From positions 1-7,770 of the forward strand of contig JAUTWY010000119.1 in the NCBI GenBank assembly GCA_030838305.1: a stretch of DNA of 7,770 nt. Reading direction: 5' to 3'. The position numbers and the translations under genes are program-made. Numbering within the stretch: position 1 is the first letter of the stretch; each line of letters begins with the position of its first letter. Positions 1 through 5,316 of this stretch are shown here, one piece after another. The notes under the pieces are model-generated. The model worked only from the letters and a program-made list of their open reading frames with translations, ran no database searches and was not told the DNA's origin. This DNA comes from Acidobacteriaceae bacterium (GTDB lineage Bacteria > Acidobacteriota > Terriglobia > Terriglobales > Acidobacteriaceae).

Positions 1-140
1 CGAGCACTGTGCCTTAGTCTTAGGGTTCACTTTCCACTGCCCCTGTATGTAACGGCGAAAAGAAAAGGTGAATTTGATCATCCAGCGGAAAAATCTTTTT
101 CAAGGCGAAAAATCGCGGCCTGGCAGCCTATTTCCACGGT
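1..140. other. Non-coding leader upstream of the sigma factor promoter
   Basis: No reading frame here looks like a protein. The stretch is A-rich and holds short repeated words: GGCGAAAA at 54, GCGGAAAAATC at 85 and GGCGAAAAATC at 104. It also has small A/T inverted repeats (GAAAAA 88-93, TTTTTC 96-101, GAAAAA 107-112, and GCGA/TCGC around an A4 loop at 105-116). It could hold the tail of an upstream transcription unit or a regulatory region, and nothing allows a firmer statement. Confidence 0.5.
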
Positions 141-169
141 TTGACAGGTAAAATCGGAAGCGATAGGCT
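141..169 (+). promoter_or_regulatory. Probable sigma70-type promoter of the sigma factor-kinase operon
   Basis: A perfect -35 hexamer TTGACA (141-146) is followed after exactly 17 nt by TAGGCT (164-169). The latter keeps the three most important -10 positions (T, A and final T). The predicted start of transcription is near 176, giving an untranslated leader of about 27 nt that contains the ribosome binding site at 191-197. This suggests that housekeeping polymerase transcribes the operon, with control exerted later on the sigma factor itself. Seen by eye only; the -10 is imperfect. Confidence 0.5.
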
Positions 170-190
170 ACACAGCCGAGCGGTTTCCCC

Positions 191-197
191 GAGGGGG
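191..197 (+). promoter_or_regulatory. Ribosome binding site of the sigma factor gene
   Basis: GAGGGGG lies 5 nt before a TTG (203) and 8 nt before a GTG (206). It is the only strong Shine-Dalgarno-like match before the conserved part of the protein. It therefore fixes translation to one of these two non-ATG starts; the GTG has the better spacing. Confidence 0.6.
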
Positions 198-202
198 CAA
201 AC

Positions 203-784
203 TTGGTGGGCCACGGGCCTCCCAGTCAAGTTACAAAACTATTGCAGGGCTGGCGGGCTGGGGACCGCGAAGCCTCAGACGTCCTATTGCCGCTGGTGTA
301 CGACGAACTACGCCGCCTGGCCCGGCACTACCTGAGGGATGAGCGCCCCAACCACACTCTACAGAGCGCGGCACTCGTGCATGAGGCCTACTTCCGACTG
401 GTGGAGCAAGAACTTCCGGCGTGGGAAGGCCGGACGCACTTTTTTGCCGTCGCCGCACAACTGATGCGCCAGGTGCTGGTGGATTATGCCCGCCGCCATC
501 GCGCTTCCAAACGCGGCAGCGGGGCATTCGCGCTCAGCTTGGACGATGCCGTGTCACTCCCCCAGCGCAAAGATCTGGATGTGATCGCCCTGGACGACGC
601 CCTTACTACTTTGGCGGAGATCGATCCGCGCCAGAGCAAAGTCGTGGAGTTGCGCTTTTTCGCCGGTCTTTCACTAGAGGAAATCTCAGAAGTCATGGAA
701 ATTTCAACTGCCACTGCGCAGCGGGAGTGGACGGCGGCTCGGGCCTGGCTGCATCGCGAGATTTCCCGGAGACCCAGCAAATGA
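203..784 (+). CDS. ECF-type RNA polymerase sigma factor, TIGR02999 / Sigma70_ECF family
   Basis: A 193-residue sigma factor (numbered from TTG 203; the true start may be GTG 206) that would direct RNA polymerase to its own promoter set. Region 2 spans about residues 15-105 and contains the family hallmarks: LVYDELRRLA, HTLQSAALVHEAYFRL, then THFFAVAAQLMRQVLVDYARRHRASKRG. Region 4 spans about 125-188, with VVELRFFAGLSLEEISEVMEIS and the recognition-helix stretch TATAQREWTAARAWL. Length is normal for the family. There is no C-terminal extension and no anti-sigma gene follows; the next gene, overlapping by 4 nt, is a Ser/Thr kinase. This is the arrangement known for kinase-linked ECF sigma factors. 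Odd: where most ECF factors have the acidic DAED motif at the start of region 2.2, this one has Q54-S55-A56-A57, with T52 just before, so the usual core-binding negative charge is missing. The family call is firm; regulation by the neighbouring kinase is inference. Confidence 0.93.
   Translation: MVGHGPPSQVTKLLQGWRAGDREASDVLLPLVYDELRRLARHYLRDERPNHTLQSAALVHEAYFRLVEQELPAWEGRTHFFAVAAQLMRQVLVDYARRHRASKRGSGAFALSLDDAVSLPQRKDLDVIALDDALTTLAEIDPRQSKVVELRFFAGLSLEEISEVMEISTATAQREWTAARAWLHREISRRPSK
768..784 (+). promoter_or_regulatory. Ribosome binding site and ATGA start/stop overlap of the kinase gene
   Basis: GGAGA (768-772) lies 8 nt before the ATG at 781, inside the last codons of the sigma gene. 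The ATG shares bases with the sigma TGA (782-784). This decides the kinase start. The open frame runs back to 421 without a stop, but that upstream part overlaps the sigma gene and is not kinase-like. The overlap implies translational coupling and a fixed ratio of the two proteins. Confidence 0.8.
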
Positions 785-3700
785 ATTCGGAACGCTGGGA
801 ACAAATCAAACTCATCCTGGAGCAAGCGCTGCGACTGGATCTCGAAGGACGGAAACCCTACCTGGCCTCCGTCTGTGGGGCAGATGCCGATCTGCGCAGC
901 GAAGTGGAGTCGCTGATGGCTTCTCATGAAGCGGCCGGAAGCCAGTTCTTGGATGCGACCGCGGCAGAGGTTTTGCAGCTTCCTTCTTCCCGTTCGCTTA
1001 AGTCCGGGGCGAAACTCGGACGCTACGAGATTATTGAATTGCTCGGTGCCGGAGGAATGGGAGAGGTTTACCGCGCCCGCGATACCATGCTGAATCGCGT
1101 TGTTGCCATCAAGATTTTGTCGTCCTCCTTTTCCGCGGACAGCAGCCGCCTGCTCCGCTTCGAACAGGAGGCGCGCTCGGCATCTGCCTTGAACCATCCC
1201 AACATCGTCACTATCTACGAACTGGGACGCGAGGAATCCCGCCACTACATCGCGATGGAGCTGATCGAGGGAGCTACGGTGCGTGAGTTGTTTCTCTCAG
1301 ATTCGCTGCCCATGCGAAAAACAATTGAAATCGCAGCCCAGGTTGCAGATGGCTTGACCAAGGCTCATGAGGCGGGCATTACACACAGAGATCTGAAGCC
1401 CGAGAATCTGATGGTTTCTAAAGATGGGTTCGTGAAGATCCTCGACTTCGGCCTGGCCAAGCTCAACCCACCCAGCCGAGAACGGGCAGATGTGAACACG
1501 GCTTCGCTGACTTCGTCCGGTCAGGTTCTTGGAACCGTAGGGTATATGTCGCCGGAGCAGGTAGAGGGCAAACGGCTTGATTTTCGGTCGGATCAGTTCT
1601 CGTTCGGCTTGGTCCTCTACGAGATGCTGACTGGGAAGCGCGCCTTTCAGAGACGGACTAGCGCCGAGACTATGGTCGCGATTCTTCGCGAACAGGCTGA
1701 ACCCATACCGGCTCAGAACCGGGATGTTCCCGCCCCTTTGTACTGGGCGGTCGAAAGATGTTTGGCAAAGGATCCTGATAAGCGCTACGTCTCTACTCGA
1801 GAACTGGCCCGGGAACTTGCGGCCATACGCGAACGTTTTTCGGAGAAGCCAACGTTGCCGGTGGAAGCACGTCTTGCCAATCTCCCGGTGCAGAGAACAG
1901 GATTTGTCGGGCGGGACAAGGAGGTTGAGGCCGCGAAAGAACTACTGCTTCGCGAGGGAGTTCGCCTAGTCACAGTTACGGGTCCGGGCGGAATCGGAAA
2001 AACACGTCTGGCGCTGCAGGTAGCGAGTGGCTTGGCGGAGCAGTTTTCCGGCGGCATTCATTTTGTTCCGCTCAGTCCCCTGAATGATCCGGCCTTGATC
2101 CCTTCTGTAATCGTACAGTCGCTGGGAATTCGAGAGACAGGCAGGCAATCGTCCCTCGAAATTCTGAGCGAGAACCTGGAGAGTTCATCTCGCGCACCCA
2201 TGCTGCTCGTCCTGGATAATTTTGAGCACCTGGTCGCGGCGGCGCCGCTGGTGGCAGATCTTCTGGTCATGGGCCCGCACTTAAAAATCCTGGTAACCAG
2301 CCGTGCCGTGCTGCACGTGTACGGAGAACATGAATTTCCATTGCCGCCACTCGCCCTGCCGGATCCGCGGTCGCTGCCCTCCCTAGACGTTCTGTCACAG
2401 TACCCGGCGATCGCATTGTTTGTGCAGCGGGCGGTTGCGGCCAAGCCGGATTTCGAACTGAATCGAGAAAATTCGGCGGCCGTCGCCGAAATCTGTGCCC
2501 GCCTGGATGGCCTGCCTCTCGCGATTGAACTCGCCGCCGCCCGAATCAAAGTTCTTTCTCCCTCCTCCATGCAGAGGCGCCTGGCAAGCCGCTTGCAACT
2601 CTTAACGGGTGGCGCCCGCGATCTGCCGCAACGGCAACAGACGCTCCGGGCTGCGATGGATTGGAGCTATGACCTGCTAAGCGCAGCCGAACAAAAGCTT
2701 TTCCGCCGACTGTCGGTGTTTGTGGGGGGCTGCAATCTGGAAGGCGTCGAGGCCGTCTGCGATACCAAGGGTGATCTCGATCTTGATCTGCTCGACGGAA
2801 TGGCCTCCATGGTGGATAAAAGCCTGATGCAGCAGATCCAAGAAGCGAGCGGCGAATCCCGCTTCGTGATGCTTGAAACGGTTCGAGAGTATGCGCTGGA
2901 CAGGCTGGAAGCCGGCTCCGAACATTCCATCACCAAGCGCGCCCATGCCGCCTATTGCCTGGTGCTGGCCGAAGAAGGCGCAGCGGAACAAGGTGGCATG
3001 GAAGGCGCGGAATGGATGGCGCGTTGCGCGCTTGAACATGACAATTTCCGCGCCGCCCTCGAATGGCTCACCGAGACCGGAAGTGCGGAGTGGGGCTTGC
3101 GTCTTGGCACAGCTCTGTTTCGCTTCTGGGAGATGCGCGAGTTCCTCACCGAAGGCCGCGACCGTCTCGGTAAGCTGCTGAAGCTTCCCGGCGCGGCAAA
3201 TCCGACGAAGGCGCGAGCCCATGCACTGTTTGCAGCTGGGGTGCTTACGCTGGAACAAGGAGATTACGCCTCGGCCGATGCGTTGATCACGGAGAGTCTC
3301 GAAATCACGCGTCGATTAGGCGATAAACAGGGCGTCGCGGTATCTCTGAATGCCTTGGGCGTCAACGCGCGTGACCGCGGCGACGTGCAACTGGCACACT
3401 CTTTATTTGAAGAAAGTTTGGTGCTGTGGCGGGAGCTGGGGGACCAGAAAGCTGTGGCCCGAGCTCTCAGCAATCTAGCCAATGTGGTCAAGTTACAAAA
3501 AGACTACGCGCGCGCGTGTTCTCTCTATGCGGAATGCCTTTCGATCTTCCAGGAACTCGAAGACCGAACGGGGACAGCGTGGTCGATGAATTATCAGGGC
3601 GATGTCGCCCGCGAGCAGGGCGATTCCGCCAAAGCGCGAAATCTGTATGAGCAAAGCTTGAAGATTTTCCGGGAACTCGGCGACCCCTGGGGCATTGCCG

Positions 3701-4092
3701 GCACTCTCGCTGACCTCGGTACATTGGCGAGAGAGCAGCAGGATTATCAGACCGCAAGGGCTCTTCACCGGGAGAGCATCAGTATTTTCCAGAGTCTCGA
3801 CCACAAGCGCGGAATTGCACGGCTGCTGGAGTGCTTTGCCTGCTCCGCGGCGGTGCGGCTGGAAGCAGAGCGCTCCCTGCGATTGGCCGGTGCGGCGGCT
3901 GCGTTGCGTCATGAGATCGGCGCCCCCCTTACGCCCGCGGAGCAGGCTAAGCTAGAAGCGATACTGCATCCTGCGCGCCAGGCTTTAACCAACAACGCCG
4001 GGGTTACCGCTTGGCTGGAAGGTTGGGCATTGCCAGTCGACAAAGCGATTGGCGAGGTGCTCACTCCCGAACCGACGACCCATGTTCGATAA
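781..4092 (+). CDS. Cytosolic Ser/Thr protein kinase with NB-ARC/STAND ATPase module and TPR repeats
   Basis: 1103 residues. Residues 1-60 form a helical extension (RWEQIKLILEQAL..., DADLRSEVESLMASHE). The kinase domain (about 81-350) is complete: Gly loop GAGGMGEVYRA 89-99, Lys111, helix-C Glu130, HRDLKPEN with Asp204 and Asn209, DFG 222-224, SPE 257-259 and Asp271. The HRD Arg makes it a kinase normally activated by activation-loop phosphorylation; that loop holds several Ser/Thr (240-252). Residues 370-700 match the COG3903-type STAND ATPase: GFVGRDKEV, Walker A GPGGIGKT 401-408, Walker B LLVLDN 475-480, ILVTSR 503-508, GLPLAIELAAAR 577-588, then a winged-helix part with LETVREYALDRL. TPRs fill 811-1010. 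The last part (about 1033-1094, ending AWLEGWALPVDKAI) resembles the tail of LuxR-linked members, but the LuxR HTH is absent. No signal peptide or membrane helix is seen, so it should act in the cytosol. Coupled to the sigma gene, its likely target or partner (inference). The ligand sensed by the STAND-TPR part is unknown. Confidence 0.93.
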   Translation: MNSERWEQIKLILEQALRLDLEGRKPYLASVCGADADLRSEVESLMASHEAAGSQFLDATAAEVLQLPSSRSLKSGAKLGRYEIIELLGAGGMGEVYRARDTMLNRVVAIKILSSSFSADSSRLLRFEQEARSASALNHPNIVTIYELGREESRHYIAMELIEGATVRELFLSDSLPMRKTIEIAAQVADGLTKAHEAGITHRDLKPENLMVSKDGFVKILDFGLAKLNPPSRERADVNTASLTSSGQVLGTVGYMSPEQVEGKRLDFRSDQFSFGLVLYEMLTGKRAFQRRTSAETMVAILREQAEPIPAQNRDVPAPLYWAVERCLAKDPDKRYVSTRELARELAAIRERFSEKPTLPVEARLANLPVQRTGFVGRDKEVEAAKELLLREGVRLVTVTGPGGIGKTRLALQVASGLAEQFSGGIHFVPLSPLNDPALIPSVIVQSLGIRETGRQSSLEILSENLESSSRAPMLLVLDNFEHLVAAAPLVADLLVMGPHLKILVTSRAVLHVYGEHEFPLPPLALPDPRSLPSLDVLSQYPAIALFVQRAVAAKPDFELNRENSAAVAEICARLDGLPLAIELAAARIKVLSPSSMQRRLASRLQLLTGGARDLPQRQQTLRAAMDWSYDLLSAAEQKLFRRLSVFVGGCNLEGVEAVCDTKGDLDLDLLDGMASMVDKSLMQQIQEASGESRFVMLETVREYALDRLEAGSEHSITKRAHAAYCLVLAEEGAAEQGGMEGAEWMARCALEHDNFRAALEWLTETGSAEWGLRLGTALFRFWEMREFLTEGRDRLGKLLKLPGAANPTKARAHALFAAGVLTLEQGDYASADALITESLEITRRLGDKQGVAVSLNALGVNARDRGDVQLAHSLFEESLVLWRELGDQKAVARALSNLANVVKLQKDYARACSLYAECLSIFQELEDRTGTAWSMNYQGDVAREQGDSAKARNLYEQSLKIFRELGDPWGIAGTLADLGTLAREQQDYQTARALHRESISIFQSLDHKRGIARLLECFACSAAVRLEAERSLRLAGAAAALRHEIGAPLTPAEQAKLEAILHPARQALTNNAGVTAWLEGWALPVDKAIGEVLTPEPTTHVR
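3211..3810 (+). repeat. Five tandem 120-nt units encoding 40-residue TPRs
   Basis: Residues 811-1010 of the kinase divide into five units of exactly 40 residues (start residues 811, 851, 891, 931, 971). Each has the pattern of small residues, then G/A-D-Y/V/S, then A...L..ESL.I...LGD. The echo is visible in the DNA: the ELGD-type codons recur every 120 nt near 3318, 3438, 3558, 3678 and 3798. A sixth, degenerate unit starts at residue 1011. The 40-residue period, rather than the classic 34, is of the kinesin-light-chain-like type common in bacterial STAND sensors. Confidence 0.8.
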
Positions 4093-4113
4093 AGCGTTGG
4101 TAAGTGTGGTGGT

Positions 4114-4162
4114 CGACGGCCGAGGGTTGAACGCAGAAAGGTATTGGCCTACTCGGCGGTCG
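4114..4162. repeat. Imperfect inverted repeat at the convergent gene junction
   Basis: CGACGGCCGAG (4114-4124) and CTCGGCGGTCG (4152-4162) can pair over 11 positions with a single mismatch, around a 27-nt loop. The left arm lies in the gap after the kinase stop codon and the right arm in the last codons of the DUF4242 gene. It could act as a two-way barrier to transcription between convergent genes. There is no run of T on either side, so it is not a standard intrinsic terminator. Confidence 0.35.
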
Positions 4163-4421
4163 CTGCATCAATGAGCCGTCGGACGGCAGACACACGATTA
4201 GCGGGGAGACCCACGCGCTTGGCATGCTCTCGGATGGTTGCCTCATCTGGAGCGAGGTACACGCAGTACACTTTGTCGCCGGTTACATAGCTGTGGAGCC
4301 ACTGGATCTCCGGACCCATTCCCTTTAGAACGTTGACGGACTTCTGCGAGATTTCCCTCAACTGGGCTTCAGACAGGTTCCCAGCTCCCGGAATCTCGCG
4401 TTCGATGACGAATTTGGGCAT
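4149..4421 (-). CDS. DUF4242 / SCO4226-like small protein, possible nickel-binding
   Basis: A 90-residue protein. MPKFVIEREIPGAG at the start and WLHSYVTGDKVYCVYLAPDEATIREHAKRVGLP in the middle fit the DUF4242 family (PF14026). That family contains SCO4226 of Streptomyces coelicolor, a dimeric ferredoxin-like-fold protein reported to bind nickel. It has no signal peptide or membrane helix, so it is expected to be cytosolic. I chose the ATG at 4421 because the protein then begins with the conserved MPKF; a TTG two codons upstream (4427) is in frame but lies inside the predicted promoter. There is no Shine-Dalgarno sequence before the ATG. The gene converges on the kinase and diverges from the OsmC-family gene, with about 100 nt between the two starts. 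Physiological role is not known; the metal link is by family only. Residues that could bind metal (His, Cys, Asp, Glu) are present, but the site cannot be assigned by eye. Confidence 0.8.
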   Translation of the reverse strand: MPKFVIEREIPGAGNLSEAQLREISQKSVNVLKGMGPEIQWLHSYVTGDKVYCVYLAPDEATIREHAKRVGLPANRVSAVRRLIDAATAE

Positions 4422-4427
4422 GCGCAA

Positions 4428-4456
4428 ATGCTAGCATGCATGTGGAACTGGTTCAA
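4428..4456 (-). promoter_or_regulatory. Candidate leaderless promoter of the DUF4242 gene
   Basis: Read on the minus strand: TTGAAC (4456-4451), 17 nt, TAGCAT (4433-4428), then six bases and the ATG at 4421. Each hexamer matches consensus at 4 of 6 positions and the spacing is ideal. The expected first transcribed base is the A of the start codon itself, which explains the missing Shine-Dalgarno sequence. Prediction by eye. Confidence 0.4.
4443..4456. promoter_or_regulatory. Dyad symmetry overlapping the -35 element, possible operator
   Basis: TGGAAC-TG-GTTCAA is a 14-bp inverted repeat with one mismatched pair. It covers the predicted -35 of the DUF4242 promoter and lies upstream of the divergent OsmC-family gene. 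A second, perfect 10-bp palindrome, ATGCTAGCAT (4428-4437), covers the -10. Either could be a repressor site, but short palindromes also occur by chance and no regulator gene is nearby. Confidence 0.22.
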
Positions 4457-4494
4457 AACGGCTGACGCCGACCCGGTCGCGGAAGAGTCCGGCC

Positions 4495-4517
4495 AGAGAA
4501 AAAAGGAAGAAAAAGAG
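4495..4517 (+). promoter_or_regulatory. Purine-only tract with ribosome binding site of the OsmC-family gene
   Basis: Twenty-three consecutive purines precede the ATG at 4522. Within them AAGGAAG (4503-4509) is the best Shine-Dalgarno match but is rather far from the start (12 nt); a nearer GAG (4515-4517) is weak. The unstructured purine tract itself probably helps ribosome loading. No other start codon fits the conserved N-terminus better. Confidence 0.4.
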
Positions 4518-4521
4518 TCAC

Positions 4522-5028
4522 ATGGACATCCGATCCCTACAGAAGCCGTTGAAAGAGCAATATCGCAATGATCCAAGTGCTTCGCGCATCACAATCCGGG
4601 CGAAAGGCGGGCAGACAGATGCTCCGATCGCCTGCTCGGTTGATATCGGCCGCGCCATCTACCAAGCCGAGGCCCACCAGGGAGTCGGAGGCGCGGGAGC
4701 CGGTGCCTGTTCTGGTGACCTGCTGCTCGGAGCGCTGGCGGCGTGTGCGCAGATCACCTGTCAGATGGTGGCTGCTGCGATGGGCATACCGACCGAGCGC
4801 ATTGAAGTCACGGTAGATGGAGACTTGGATCTTCGAGGCACTCTTGGCATATCAAAAGACGTGCCCGTCGGCTTTGCAAGCATTCGTCTCCATTTCAGTG
4901 TTGCCGCGCCTAAAGCAACAGCAGAACAATTGCGTGGATTACGAGAGAAGACGGAACAATATTGCGTAGTAATGCAGACCTTGATGCGGCCACCCAGTCT
5001 GCAGACCGAATGGGTTGGTCAGGAGTGA
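4522..5028 (+). CDS. OsmC/Ohr-superfamily protein, probable thiol peroxidase
   Basis: 168 residues. Proteins of this superfamily reduce organic hydroperoxides through a reactive Cys and a resolving Cys, acting in the cytosol as dimers. Both are present: Cys75 in SGDLLLGALAACAQITC, the helix that carries the reactive Cys in the family, and Cys148 in KTEQYCVVMQTL. Between them ERIEVTVDGDLDLRGTLG and GFASIRLHFSV fit the conserved beta strands. Length is a little above the usual 130-150 residues, owing to about 20 extra residues at the N-terminus. Additional Cys residues occur at 38, 63 and 80; Cys80, five residues after Cys75, is uncommon to my knowledge. The protein is closer to the general OsmC-like (YhfA-like) branch than to classic OsmC or Ohr, so substrate is uncertain. 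It is transcribed divergently from the DUF4242 gene. No OhrR-type repressor gene is adjacent. Confidence 0.85.
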   Translation: MDIRSLQKPLKEQYRNDPSASRITIRAKGGQTDAPIACSVDIGRAIYQAEAHQGVGGAGAGACSGDLLLGALAACAQITCQMVAAAMGIPTERIEVTVDGDLDLRGTLGISKDVPVGFASIRLHFSVAAPKATAEQLRGLREKTEQYCVVMQTLMRPPSLQTEWVGQE

Positions 5029-5316
5029 ATGCCAGCGTTTCGGATATCAAACGGTGTCGGCGGACGTCGTTTCGTACAAAATGATATCGCGAGGTCAATT
5101 CTTGCCGTCCCCTTTTAACGTCCGGAGAATCGAAGTGCTCAAGTTTCAATTGGACAAGGGCGTTTATCGTTACCTCGTTGCTGAGATTTCCTGCAAGCCG
5201 GCTTCTGGGGCGTTTGCTGGCTTTCACGACATATCGTCGAAGAAACCTAGGAGGAATGCTTCGCGGCGGCTCCTGGAGTTCTGGGATTTCGAAAATAGAA
5301 CTGCTTTTCAGCAGAA
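5029..5316. other. Intergenic region between convergent genes, no convincing gene
   Basis: Open frames exist on both strands (for instance plus 5081-5320 and minus 4910-5227), but none has a recognisable domain, a good ribosome binding site or natural-looking composition. Two small palindromic features are present: AAGCCGGCTT (5195-5204), and a 7-bp stem CTAGGAG/CTCCTGG (5247-5253 with 5270-5276, one G-T pair) with a 16-nt loop. Neither is followed by a T run. The region is where transcripts of the OsmC-family gene and the minus-strand operon should end. Confidence 0.55.
5291..5314 (-). terminator. Weak intrinsic terminator after the E2-TPR gene
   Basis: On the minus strand, two bases after the TAA stop, CTGCT and AGCAG (5314-5310 and 5305-5301) form a 5-bp stem closed by a GAAA tetraloop. 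TTCTATTTTC (5300-5291) follows. A GNRA loop and U-rich tail fit a rho-independent terminator, but the stem is short, so read-through is likely. Confidence 0.4.

Noticed and set aside
421..780. The kinase reading frame stays open for 120 codons before 781, starting with an ATG at 421
   Set aside because: This part lies wholly inside the sigma factor gene in another frame, is Arg/Pro-rich and unlike any domain, while ATG 781 has a ribosome binding site and begins the conserved N-terminal segment.
484..1245. 253-codon minus-strand frame
   Set aside because: It runs opposite the conserved sigma and kinase sequences, with no family-like motifs; a shadow of GC-rich coding DNA.
2058..2570. 170-codon minus-strand frame
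   Set aside because: Antisense to the STAND ATPase motifs, Ser/Arg-rich composition typical of a shadow frame.
2677..3258. 193-codon minus-strand frame
   Set aside because: Antisense to the winged-helix and first TPR part of the kinase protein; no recognisable domain or upstream signals.
4022..4092. LuxR-type helix-turn-helix expected at the end of the kinase protein
   Set aside because: The protein ends 23 residues after the AWLEGWAL motif; there is no room for an HTH, and I see no frameshifted HTH sequence in the bases after the stop codon.
5021..5118. AGGAG followed by ATG 5029 right after the OsmC-family stop, encoding 29 residues
   Set aside because: The spacing of 3 nt is too short for a normal ribosome binding site, and the peptide has no noticeable features.
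4910..5227. 105-codon minus-strand frame ending in a Leu-rich stretch
   Set aside because: Overlaps the end of the OsmC-family gene in antisense; the hydrophobic stretch is at the C-terminal end and comes from the reverse complement of a Gln/Lys/Glu-rich coding region.
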